DNA of 64,000 nt from Halorientalis sp. Its GTDB lineage: Archaea > Halobacteriota > Halobacteria > Halobacteriales > Haloarculaceae. The notes under the pieces are model-generated. The model saw nothing but the letters and a program-made list of their open reading frames with translations, searched no databases and was not told the origin of the DNA. Both the position numbers and the translations under genes were made by a program. Below, piece by piece: positions 33,444-42,900 of the stretch (position 1 is its first letter; each line of letters begins with the position of its first letter). Where the stretch lies: assembly GCF_028275115.1 (NCBI RefSeq), contig NZ_JAQCNH010000078.1, positions 1 through 64,000 on the forward strand, given 5' to 3'.

Positions 33444-34145
33444 ATGACCAGCTACGAACGACTCGCCGAGCGGCTGATCGAGACCCAGCGGACCATGATC
33501 GGCAGGCGCGCCGTCGACATCGCTCGCTCTGTCGACGGACTGTCCGTGACCGACGACGGCGCAGTCGCGGACATCGCCGACGACGACCGGACGGTTATCG
33601 ACGAACTGGTCGAATCTTACACCGACGTAATGGGTGACTCGGCCCGCACCAGACTCACAGACGTGGCGAGCGAGTACGACGACCTCACGCTTCCCGAGAC
33701 CCTGGACGGGCCGGCGACCGCCGACGATGCGGCGTCCAACGGGGAGGCCACTGCCGCGGACGTGGACGAAGCCGTCTCGGCGGCCGAGGACGACACACGG
33801 AGCGAGGACGTGGTCACGGACATCTGGGGCGAGGACGCGACAGCCGAGACCGAGGCGGCCGCCGACCCCTCCCCCATCGACGTGGTCGACGGGTCGTTCG
33901 CTACCATCTACATCAGCGCCACGGGCGCTCGCGGTCAGGGCCCCGTTCCGGTCGGCCGGCTCATCGTCGATACCGTCCTCGCCGAGACGGAACTCGAACC
34001 GGACGACCTGGAGCATCTGTCGACGTACGTTTCCGCCGACGAGGTCGTCGCACTCGCCGAGGACGACGACCGGACGTCGCTTTCTTTTGCTATCGAACAC
34101 TACGAAGTCCGCCTCGACGAAGACGGGTCGGTCACCGTGATGTGA
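33444..34145 (+). CDS. Acidic protein with HalOD1-like C-terminus
   Basis: A 233-aa very acidic protein. Residues 1-75 are helical, 80-140 a low-complexity Asp/Glu/Ala linker, and 145-233 a small alpha/beta domain (VDGSFATIYISATGARGQGP, then LSFAIEHYEVRLDEDGSVTV) resembling haloarchaeal output domains of the HalOD1 type. HalOD1 assignment is a weak inference from the DG-x-V end pattern. It is coupled to the upstream membrane protein gene. Confidence 0.6.
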   Translation: MTSYERLAERLIETQRTMIGRRAVDIARSVDGLSVTDDGAVADIADDDRTVIDELVESYTDVMGDSARTRLTDVASEYDDLTLPETLDGPATADDAASNGEATAADVDEAVSAAEDDTRSEDVVTDIWGEDATAETEAAADPSPIDVVDGSFATIYISATGARGQGPVPVGRLIVDTVLAETELEPDDLEHLSTYVSADEVVALAEDDDRTSLSFAIEHYEVRLDEDGSVTVM

Positions 34146-34198
34146 CCGCACGAGACGGGAGAAACAACTATTGGTCTCGACCCGATACCAAGTGTCAT

Positions 34199-35350
34199 AT
34201 GAGAGATGCACTCATCGTCGACGCGGTACGGACGCCCTTCGGCAAACAGAACGGCTCGTTCAGGGACACGCACCCACAGGACCTGGCGGCGGAGCCGCTG
34301 ACAGCGCTGGCGGAACGGAACGAGTTCGACGGCGAGGAGACCGTTGAGGACGTCGTCTACGGCTGTGTCACGCCAGTCGACGAGCAGGGACTCAATATCG
34401 CTCGCCTCGCACCGATGGTCGCCGGTTGGGGCGACCGGGTGCCCGGCGTCCAGCTGAACCGGATGTGTGGCTCGGGCCAGCAGGCGGTCAACTTCGCCGC
34501 GACGAACGTCATGGCCGGGCAACACGACGTACTCGTCGCCGGTGGGGTCGAACACATGACCCGTGTGCCGATGGGCTCGGACGGAAACAGTGTCACGGAG
34601 ACCTACTTCGAGGAGTTCGACGAGGTGACGACGCAGGGCGAGGGTGCCGAACGTATCGCCGAGGAGTACGGCTTCAGCCGGCAGGAACTGGACGGACTCG
34701 CCGCCGACTCCCAACAGCGCTGGGGCGACGCCTGGGAGGCCGGCCACTACGACGACCAGATCACGCCGGTCGAGACGGAGCTCGACGGCGAGGCTGTCAC
34801 CGTCGAGCAGGACGAGCACCCACGCCCCGAAACCGACGCGGAGACTCTCTCCGGGCTCCCCCTCTCGTTCCGTCAGGAGGGCAACGGCGTCCACCACGCC
34901 GGCAACTCCTCGGGCATCGTCGACGGCGCCGCGGGCCTGCTGGTTGCCAGCGAGGACGCCGTCGAGGAACACGACTGGGACCCGATGGCTCGTATCGTCG
35001 CCACCGATGTCGTCGGCGTCGACCCGATTACGATGCTGAAAGGCCCCATTCCGGCGACGGAGGGGGTTCTCGAGAAGGCCGAGATGGCCGTCGAAGACAT
35101 CGACATCTTCGAGGTCAACGAGGCGTTCGCCGCCGTCGTCGCCGCGTGGCTCGAAGAGACCGGCGCGTCCTGGGAGGACACCAACGTCAACGGTGGCGCC
35201 ATCGCCCACGGCCACCCGCTGGGCGCGACCGGCGGTGCCCTGCTGACGAAACTCGCCCACGAACTCCAGCGGACGGGTCAAGACTACGCGCTGTCGACCA
35301 TGTGCATCGGGTTCGGGCAGGGCGTGGCGACGATAATCGAGCGAGTGTAA
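34199..35350 (+). CDS. Acetyl-CoA acetyltransferase (thiolase)
   Basis: A 383-aa thiolase. The N-terminal catalytic cysteine is in LNRMCGSGQQAVNFAA (about residue 89). Near the C-terminus are the histidine of NGGAIAHGHPLGATGG (about residue 341) and the second cysteine in STMCIGFGQG (about residue 371). It condenses or cleaves acyl-CoA with acetyl-CoA, in fatty-acid breakdown or at the entry to polyhydroxyalkanoate or mevalonate synthesis; the sequence does not say which. Length and active-site set are normal. Confidence 0.93.
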   Translation: MRDALIVDAVRTPFGKQNGSFRDTHPQDLAAEPLTALAERNEFDGEETVEDVVYGCVTPVDEQGLNIARLAPMVAGWGDRVPGVQLNRMCGSGQQAVNFAATNVMAGQHDVLVAGGVEHMTRVPMGSDGNSVTETYFEEFDEVTTQGEGAERIAEEYGFSRQELDGLAADSQQRWGDAWEAGHYDDQITPVETELDGEAVTVEQDEHPRPETDAETLSGLPLSFRQEGNGVHHAGNSSGIVDGAAGLLVASEDAVEEHDWDPMARIVATDVVGVDPITMLKGPIPATEGVLEKAEMAVEDIDIFEVNEAFAAVVAAWLEETGASWEDTNVNGGAIAHGHPLGATGGALLTKLAHELQRTGQDYALSTMCIGFGQGVATIIERV

Positions 35351-35497
35351 GCCTACGCTCTTCGCCAGTGGGTACGCGACGCGCAACCGTTAAAAAAGCC
35401 GGGCGTGCAATCGGCGTGTGCCCTGTGCGACACGGACGGCGCGCCGCTCTTGCCCGCTTCACCGCACCGTCGAACTGCTCTTTGACCGCTACACGGT

Positions 35498-35590
35498 CAG
35501 GAAAACCGCCGGCACCCCGATGAGCGTGAGCCGGAGCCAGCGAAGCACGGTCGGCGTCGCGTGTAGCTGTTTCGGTGAGTGCCCGGTCCC
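35498..35590 (-). pseudogene. C-terminal fragment of a membrane protein, probable transporter relic
   Basis: Directly after the TetR gene, on the same strand, one frame reads HSPKQLHATPTVLRWL, RLTLIGVPAVFLTV, stop. This looks like the last helix of a transporter. No body of the gene remains before the thiolase. The fragment could be chance. Its position behind a broken TetR gene fits a regulator-pump pair that has decayed. Confidence 0.25.
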
Positions 35591-35595
35591 AGGGC

Positions 35596-36194
35596 TCAGT
35601 CGTTCGAGGCCACCAGGGAATCGACGTAACGGTCGGCGACTCCCGGAAGCGACTCGCCGACGTCCATCCCGAGCGAGAGGTAGAAGCCGGTCGCGCCGTC
35701 GGCCGCTGCGAGCAGGAAGGCGGCGGTTGGCCGCGGGTCCACGTCCTCCTCGAAGGTGCCGTCCGCGACACCGGCTTTGACAATCTCGGCCAGCACGTCT
35801 ATCGTGTTCCCTTCGAGTGCCAGCAGTGGGTCTCGGAGTGTCTCGTTAGGGGTGCGTGGGCGAGCAACTCCATGACGGCGACGTCGACGCCGCGGCGTTC
35901 GGTGTCGTCGCGGTCGGTAAAGAGGAGGTCACACGCTTCTCGAAGCCGGGACTCGGGGTCGTTCGCGTCGAGTGCGTCGAGTTCACGACTCAGGAAGCCG
36001 GCCGCCGCCTCGAGAAAGGCCACGACCATCTCGTCTTTCGAGTCGTAGTGGTAGTACAGCCCGGCCCCGCTCAACTCGCTTTCGGCGGCGATTTTCGCCG
36101 TGGTGAGCCGGGCGTACCCGTGTTCGGCGAGCGCCTCTCTGACCGCACCCGCGACCGCTGCCGTCGTGTCGGGCGGAACGGGCTCCTCTTCCAT
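35596..36194 (-). pseudogene. TetR-family regulator with one frameshift
   Basis: The first part (36194 to about 35840) has a clear TetR HTH: LTTAKIAAESELSGAGLYYH, then YDSKDEMVVAFLEAA. Near 35845 the frame ends in an unrelated tail, while the next frame continues naturally with NETLRDPLLALEGNTIDVL, then AEIVKAGVADGTFEED and the ligand-domain end FYLSLGMDVGESLPGV...SLVASND. A one-base loss in CCCCTAACGAG explains it. Restored length is about 199 aa, normal for TetR. It is either a very young pseudogene or a sequence error. Confidence 0.75.
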
Positions 36195-36258
36195 GCCCAC
36201 GAGTGAGTGTTCAGTTGTATGCCCCTTTCGCTCCGAACCGGCTGACATACGCGGGCCG

Positions 36259-38079
36259 CTATCCCCCGCTCGCGTTCAGTAGGTCGGTCTCGATGGTCGA
36301 CTGCTGGCCGAGCGAGTCGAGCGCGACGCGGTCGCGCTGACCGATGACGGCCACGGTAGCTTCGACGTCCACGTCGAAAGTGGACTGCTCGCCGTTCCGG
36401 ACGTGGCGCACCCACCAGCGGTCCATCTTCGAGTTGTCGAGTACCAGGCGCGCTGTGATGATGTCGCTCGACCCGGAGTCGATCACCTGCTCGACGCGCG
36501 TGCTCCGGTCGGCCAGCGTGACACCGGCGGCTGTCACGGTGTAATCGATCGACTCCACCGTCACTGGCGTCGTGAGCTCGTTTCGGACTGACGTGCGCGT
36601 CCGGACGGGGGCCGTGTCGGGGGCGGCCCGTCCCCAGGAGGAACTGACGCCGGTGACGACCAGTGCCGTCTGCCCCTGTACTTCGACCTCCTCGTTCCGG
36701 TCGCCGTTCATACCGGCGAGCAGGTCCGTCGTGACGATGCTCTCACGGGTCCCGAGTTCGGCGTCGAACTTCGTCGCGCCCACGTCGGCCGTCGCGGTTG
36801 GCGTCGTCACCACCTGCGAGCGTTCGTCGCCGTTGAGATGGCGCGCCCACCACTGAGGCACCTCGCCGTTGTCTTTCAGGCTGGTCAGCGAGAGCGTATC
36901 GCTTCCCGGTTCGACCGTATCGAGGACAGTCGACCCGTCTGCGACCGGGACGCCGTTGATAGTCGTCGTCTGGCGGACGTCGAGCGACATCAGTGCGACC
37001 AGCCCCGGGTCGTCGGGCGTGTCGACGCTGGCGTCGGTTCGGATTTCGGTCGTGTCGTCGGTGACGGTGCCCCACTCCTGGTCTGTGTCGGTGACCGACG
37101 GCGGCTCGAAGGGGTCTGTCCGCTGTGACGTCTCGACCGGTTCGACGCTCGTCTCACCGCTGCCGAGCATGTCCGTCTGCAACCGGATGGTTCGGTCGAA
37201 CACGCGCATGGGAACGCGCTGGCGCTCGCCGTCTCGGACGACGTAGCCGTACATCCGGACCGTCAGATTGCTCACCTCGTCGTCGGTGACGTGTTTGCGC
37301 CACCAGTCGGCCATCTTCGGCGTGTCCAGCCCGACTGTGACGTCGATACTGCCGGACTCGCCGGGCGCGACGTTCAGTCCCGCCTCGCGCTGACCGGTCC
37401 CGAGTTCGACGCCGTTCATCTCGACGACGTACTCGACGCCGGCCAGCCTGACGTCGTAGTCGTGAACGTTCTCCACGTCGGCCGAAAACAACAGCGGCGT
37501 CGTCTCCGCGTCGGCCGCGCCCCAACTGGCTCGCTGGTTCCGGAGCGTCAGGAGCGGGTCGCCCTGGAACGCGACCTGCCGAGCACCTTCGGTCCTGAAC
37601 CCACCGAGGATCTCCGTCTCGACGGTCGAGGACTTCGCGGGAAGCTCCCGGGAGAACCCGGGCGCGTTCACCGTCGCATCGACGGTGAGTGCCGACTGCT
37701 CGTCGCCGTTGACGTGTGTTACCCACCAGTCGGCGATCTTCGAGTTCTGCATCGCTGCCGTGAGGCTGATGCTGTTCCGCCCGGGACCGAAGCCGACGCC
37801 GGACCGCTCGCCGCGGGCCAGCGTCACGTCGTTCAACCGCGCGGTGTAGGACACGTCCACCACGCCCGGCACGCCGACGGGATTGGGGTTGTCGACCGTG
37901 ACGCTCGTGACGATCTCGGTACTCTCGTCGGTGATCGCACCCCACTCGTAGCTGGTCGAGCTGACCGTCGGCGCGGCGAACGCACCGGTCGCCGCCAGCA
38001 CGCCGACCGTCACCACACCGAGGACGAGAACGACTGCGACGACGCCACCGAGTTTCAGCGCGACCTCACGTAGCTCCAT
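36259..38079 (-). CDS. Membrane-anchored protein with four LEA/WHy repeats
   Basis: A 606-aa protein. One N-terminal transmembrane helix (VVAVVLVLGVVTVGVLAATG) is followed by four tandem domains of about 140 residues of the LEA14/water-stress-hypersensitive type. Each has a W-x-W signature in the same place: NSKIADWWVTHVNGDEQS, TPKMADWWRKHVTDDEVS, NGEVPQWWARHLNGDERS and NSKMDRWWVRHVRNGEQS. Such domains are linked to desiccation and stress in plants. Four in a row on a membrane anchor is unusual. It probably lies outside the membrane. Confidence 0.8.
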   Translation of the reverse strand: MELREVALKLGGVVAVVLVLGVVTVGVLAATGAFAAPTVSSTSYEWGAITDESTEIVTSVTVDNPNPVGVPGVVDVSYTARLNDVTLARGERSGVGFGPGRNSISLTAAMQNSKIADWWVTHVNGDEQSALTVDATVNAPGFSRELPAKSSTVETEILGGFRTEGARQVAFQGDPLLTLRNQRASWGAADAETTPLLFSADVENVHDYDVRLAGVEYVVEMNGVELGTGQREAGLNVAPGESGSIDVTVGLDTPKMADWWRKHVTDDEVSNLTVRMYGYVVRDGERQRVPMRVFDRTIRLQTDMLGSGETSVEPVETSQRTDPFEPPSVTDTDQEWGTVTDDTTEIRTDASVDTPDDPGLVALMSLDVRQTTTINGVPVADGSTVLDTVEPGSDTLSLTSLKDNGEVPQWWARHLNGDERSQVVTTPTATADVGATKFDAELGTRESIVTTDLLAGMNGDRNEEVEVQGQTALVVTGVSSSWGRAAPDTAPVRTRTSVRNELTTPVTVESIDYTVTAAGVTLADRSTRVEQVIDSGSSDIITARLVLDNSKMDRWWVRHVRNGEQSTFDVDVEATVAVIGQRDRVALDSLGQQSTIETDLLNASGG

Positions 38080-38156
38080 TGTGAGAAACTATGGACAACT
38101 TAAGAATAGTTCCATCGACCAGATCGACGACCGATTTCGGTCGCGGTGGCGGGCGG

Positions 38157-38644
38157 TTAGCCCAGCGACACGTCCAAGTACAACGTGACGATGACGCCGA
38201 GCATGGTTCCGAGTGTGGCGATCCGTTCGTTGCCCCGGACGTGTGTCTCCGGGACGATTTCGTCGGAGATGACGAACAACATTGCACCGGCGGCAACGCC
38301 CGTAGCGTACGGGAGCAGCGGTTCGCTGCCCGACTGGAGGCCGGCGACGACCGCGTAGAGGCGCCGGTCGAGGCCGGCGTTGATCGCCGCGACCGACACC
38401 GCCAGCCCCTCCGGGACGTTCTGGATGCCGATTGCGAGCATGAGTGAGATGGCCTCCTCGGGTCGGCGGCGTCGGTCCGTCGCTCGCCGGTCAGCAGGTA
38501 GTGAGCGTGGGGCACCAGCCGGTCGGCCTGGTCGAGAAGAAGGACGCCCAGTGAGAGGCCGGCGATGACGAGGCCGCCGACCAGCCCCATCACGACCGGG
38601 TTCGTCCGGACGACGCTCCGGAACAGTTCGGCGACTGCGCTCAC
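38157..38644 (-). pseudogene. ZIP metal transporter, internally deleted and frameshifted
   Basis: It begins (GTG 38644) with a ZIP-like start fused early to LLLDQADRLVPHAHYLLTGE, so the first helices are shortened. The frame then runs off, while the next frame carries the ZIP core EEAISLMLAIGIQNVPEGLA (helix 4 metal site), then SDEIVPETHVRGNERIATLG to the stop. LQSG-SEPLLPYATG also looks like a deletion joint. Intact relatives are about 280 aa. This copy can hardly transport metal. Confidence 0.7.
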
Positions 38645-38668
38645 CGTTCGCCCGTTCGACGAACACGG

Positions 38669-39304
38669 CTAAATTAGTTCCTCGACCGCACACCCGATTG
38701 CGTCGACGTACTCCTCGCGCGTATACCCCAGCCGCGAGAGCCATACGTCCTGGTACGAGGGGTGTAACAGCGGCAGGACCGTCGTGTCGAGCGCGGGCCA
38801 CGGGACGGGGTCGAGCACCGCGTCGAGGAAGCCGTCCAAGCCACGGCCGACCATCGAGAGTACTGACTCCGTGGCGTGTCTTCCGGTCGCGACCACGACA
38901 CGGGGCGTGACTGCCTCGACCTCCTCGCGGAGGTACGGCCGACAGTTCGCCCGCTCTCCCTCTGCAGGCTCGCGATTCGTCGTCGACTCGTCGGGGTCGG
39001 CCGGAAAACACTTTACAGCGTTGGTAAAATAACAGTCGTCGTGCCCGTAACCGGCGTCGGCGAGCAGTTCGCGGATCCGTCGGCCGGAGTGTCGGGACGT
39101 GTAGGCCATCCCGGTCCAGTTGCCTCCCTGCCAGCGGTCGGCCTCGGGGTCGCCGTAGCCCGGTGCCTCACCGACGACGACCAGATCGGCGTCGAGCGGT
39201 CCGTTCCCCCACGAGAGACACTCCCGGGATTCGACGAGGGCGGAACAGCGTTCGCAGGTTTCGGCGAGCGGATTTCGGTCGTCGCCGTCCGGGAACTCGG
39301 GCAT
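38669..39304 (-). CDS. Uracil-DNA glycosylase, Fe-S type (family 4-like)
   Basis: A 211-aa glycosylase that removes uracil from DNA. Fe-S cysteines are seen in CERCSALVESREC (about residues 17-29). Motif A is VVGEAPGYGDPE (about 42-53) and motif B is LLHPSYQDVW (about 180). It follows the ZIP relic on the same strand. Haloarchaea often carry several such enzymes. Confidence 0.87.
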   Translation of the reverse strand: MPEFPDGDDRNPLAETCERCSALVESRECLSWGNGPLDADLVVVGEAPGYGDPEADRWQGGNWTGMAYTSRHSGRRIRELLADAGYGHDDCYFTNAVKCFPADPDESTTNREPAEGERANCRPYLREEVEAVTPRVVVATGRHATESVLSMVGRGLDGFLDAVLDPVPWPALDTTVLPLLHPSYQDVWLSRLGYTREEYVDAIGCAVEELI

Positions 39305-39350
39305 CGGGTCGTGTTATTGGCGGGTCGCACTCCACGCTGGCGATTCGCCG

Positions 39351-39881
39351 TCAGTTCGCGGTGAGTCGCTCCTCGACGAGAACGGCCCCGGAAGGGGTGT
39401 GGACGACCCGGATTGTAAGCCGATCGCCGGGGTTGAGTTCACAGGCACCGCTGACCAACCGGAAGTCGAACACGTCGCCGGCCCGGTACACCTCGTCCCG
39501 GAGTGCGCCCTCTGCCTGTCCGTTCCGTCCGTCGAAGATGTCCGCCCCTCTGACGTTCTCGTCCGCGTCGATGGTGTTCGTCGGGAGGCCGACGATCCGT
39601 CCTCGCTTCCCACAGGCGTCGTTGGCGTCGACGGCAATCTCGACGTTCGTCACCCGAACGGGGTCACCCGCCTGGTGGTAGATTCTGACGCGCTGGTTGT
39701 TGAACCCGCCGTCGTCGGCGACGAGTTCGCCGCTGGACTCGGCGACCACCGGTGCGGGGTCGTCGACCTCCTCGCCGAACCCGAACGCGCCGACCGACAG
39801 GACGGCGGCGACGACGACGGCGACGCCGACCAGCAACACCTCGCCGAGTACTTCCGACTGGCCGCGGTTACCTCCCAGCAC
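39351..39881 (-). CDS. Type IV pilin-like protein
   Basis: A 176-aa protein with an archaeal class III signal: a short basic N-terminus, then GQSEVLGEVLLVGVAVVVAA, a hydrophobic helix that would pack in the pilus core after cleavage by a PibD-type peptidase. A beta-rich acidic head follows. The GTG at 39881 is chosen because TTATATTGG (about 39903-39912, minus strand) lies about 26 bp upstream and because pilins begin a few residues before GQSE. No assembly genes are nearby. Confidence 0.72.
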   Translation of the reverse strand: MLGGNRGQSEVLGEVLLVGVAVVVAAVLSVGAFGFGEEVDDPAPVVAESSGELVADDGGFNNQRVRIYHQAGDPVRVTNVEIAVDANDACGKRGRIVGLPTNTIDADENVRGADIFDGRNGQAEGALRDEVYRAGDVFDFRLVSGACELNPGDRLTIRVVHTPSGAVLVEERLTAN

Positions 39882-39983
39882 ATCTCTAATTTGCCGTTCG
39901 TCCAATATAAGTGGATGGTTGGGCCTGCGCTGTCGTGGCGCGGGACCGATTTGCATTTAGTCCCGGCGGCGAATTGAAACTAC

Positions 39984-42900
39984 ATGAGCAGGTTCGATCC
40001 GGTGGACGACCAGTACGAGCCTCGCGCGCTCGAAGAGAACGTCTTCGAGTACTGGGACGCGGTCGACGCCTACGAACAGACGACGGAACACCGGGCCGAC
40101 GGCGAGCGGTACTTCTTCGTCGACGGACCGCCCTACACCTCCGGGTCGGCGCATATGGGGACGACCTGGAACAAGACCCTGAAAGACTGTTATATCCGCT
40201 ATCTTCGCATGCAGGGGTACGACGTGACCGACCGCCCGGGTTACGACATGCACGGGCTCCCAATCGAGACGAAAGTCGAGGAGAAACTCGGCTTCGAGAA
40301 CAAGAAAGACATCGAGGAGTTCGGCGAGCAGAAGTTTATCGACGAGTGCAAACAGTTCGCCGAGGAGCAACTCGAGGGCCTGCAGGAGGACTTCAAATCC
40401 TTCGGCGTCTGGATGGACTGGGACGACCCCTACAAAACTGTCCGCCCCGAGTACATGGAAGCGGCGTGGTGGGGGTTCGAGAAAGCCCACGAACGCGGCC
40501 TGGTCGAACAGGGGAAACGGTCGATCAACCAGTGTCCCCGGTGTGAGACCGCTATCGCCAACAACGAGGTGGAGTACCACCAAGTCGGCAAACCCTCTAT
40601 CTACGTGAAGTTCCCGCTCCGTGAGCCCTCGGAACGAGCGAGCGGCGAAGCCGCGAGCCGTGAGGGGAGCCTCGTCATCTGGACCACCACGCCCTGGACC
40701 ATCGTCGCCAACACATTCGTCGCGGTCGACGGCGACCTCAAGTACGTCGGTGTCGACGCGGAAAAAAACGGCGAGACCGAGCGCCTCTACGTCGCCGAGG
40801 CCTGCGTCGAGGACGTGCTGAAAGCGGGCCGCTACGACGACTACGAGGTCGTCGAAAGACTCGAGGGCGAGGAGATGGTCGGTTGGGCGTACGACCACCC
40901 GCTCGCGGAGCAGGTGCCAGACCACGCACAGGCCGAGGGGTCCCAGCAGGTCTACACCGCCGACTACGTGGAGGCCGACCGAACTGGCCTCGTACACTCC
41001 GCGCCCGGCCACGGTGAGGAGGACTTCGAGCGCGGGCAGGAACTCGACCTGGAGATGTTCTGCCCGGTCGGCAGCGATGGCGTCTACACCGACGTGGCCG
41101 GCGCGTACGAAGGCGAGTTCGTCCGTGACGCCAACGACGAGATCATCGGTGACCTCGACGCGTCGGGCCACCTGCTGTCGAGCGAGCAGGGACACTCCGT
41201 CCGCGAGGGGCAGTGCTGGCGGTGTGATACGGACATCGTTCGCCTCGTTACCGACCAGTGGTTCATTACGGTTACCGACATCAAGGACGAACTGCTCGAC
41301 AACATCGAGGACAGCGAGTGGTACCCACAAGAGGCGCGAGACAACCGCTTCCGGGACTTCGTGGAGGACTCGCCGGACTGGAACGTCTCCCGCCAGCGGT
41401 ACTGGGGCATCCCGATTCCGATCTGGACGCCGGACAGCGAGGCTTCAGCCTCGAACGGAGGCGGCGAAGCCGCCGGAGGTGACGGGGAGTGGAGCGGCAA
41501 CATGGACGACGCCATCGTCGTCGGCACCCGCGAGGAACTGGCCGAACGCGTCGACCAGGCAATCGACCCGGAGCGCGTCGACCTTCACAAGGGCACCGTC
41601 GACGAATTGACCATCACCGAGGACGGCACCACCTACACCCGCGTCGGCGACGTGTTCGACGTGTGGCTGGACTCCTCGGTCGCGACGTGGGGCACCATGA
41701 ATTTCCCCGAGCAGGAAAGCGAGTTCGAGGAACTGTGGCCGGCCGACCTCATCATCGAGGCCCACGACCAGACCCGCGGCTGGTTCTGGTCGCAACTCGG
41801 GATGGGCACCGCTGCGCTCGGGGACGTGCCCTACGAACAGGTCATGATGCACGGCTGGGCGCTCGACTCCGACGGCCGCAAGATGTCGAAGTCAATCGGG
41901 AACATCGTCGAACCCGGCGAGGCCATCGAGCGCCACGGCCGGGACCCGATGCGGTTGTTCCTGCTGTCGGTGACGGGCCAGGCCGACGATATGAAGTTCT
42001 CCTGGGAGGAGATGGCCGAGATGCAGCGCCGGCTCAACATCCTCTGGAACGTGTTCCGGTTCCCGCTGCCGTACATGCGGATGGACGAGTTCGACCCCGA
42101 CAGTGTGGCCCTCACCGAGGCCGAGACGGAGCTGGTCGACGAGTGGATTCTCTCGCGGCTCCAGTCGGTCGAGGAGCGCATGACCGAACACTTCGAGAAC
42201 TTCGAGCAGGACAAAGCACTCGACGCCCTGCTCGAGTTCGTCGTCGAGGACGTGTCCCGGTTCTACGTGCAGGTCGTCCGCGAGCGGATGTGGGCGGAGG
42301 ACGACAGCGCGTCCAAACGGACTGCCTACGCCACGCTCTACCGCGTGCTGAAGGAGACGGTCGCGCTGATCGCGCCCTTCGCGCCGTTCGTCGCCGAAGA
42401 AATCTACGGCATCCTCACCGGTGAGGCGGGCCACGACACCGTCCACATGTGTGACTGGCCCGAACCCGACACGTTCTGGCACGATCCCGCTCTGGAGGGC
42501 GAGGTCGAGGTCGCCCGGGCTGTCGAGGAAGCCGGCTCGAACGCCCGCCAGCAGGCCGAACGAAGCCTCCGGTGGCCGATCACGCGGGTCGTCGTCGCGG
42601 CCGACGACGCGGAGACCGCCGCTGCGGTCGAGAGCCAGCGCGCCCTCCTGACCGAGCGGCTCAATGCCCGGGAACTCGAACTGGTCGAACCCGGCCAGAG
42701 TTGGGGCGAACTCGCGTACTCCGCCGAGGCCGATATGAGCCTGTTGGGGCCGGAGTTCGGTGACGACGCCGGCCGGATTATGAACGCTCTGAACGAGGCC
42801 AGCGTCGAGGAACCGACCGTCGAGGCGCTGGAAGCCGCGGTCGAAGACGCGCTCGGGGACCCCGTCGACCTGACCGAGGAGATGGTCGAGTTCGTCACGC

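Noticed and set aside
39957-41330. 457-codon minus-strand frame opposite ileS
   Set aside because: Complement of the isoleucyl-tRNA synthetase gene. No start signal or family motif.
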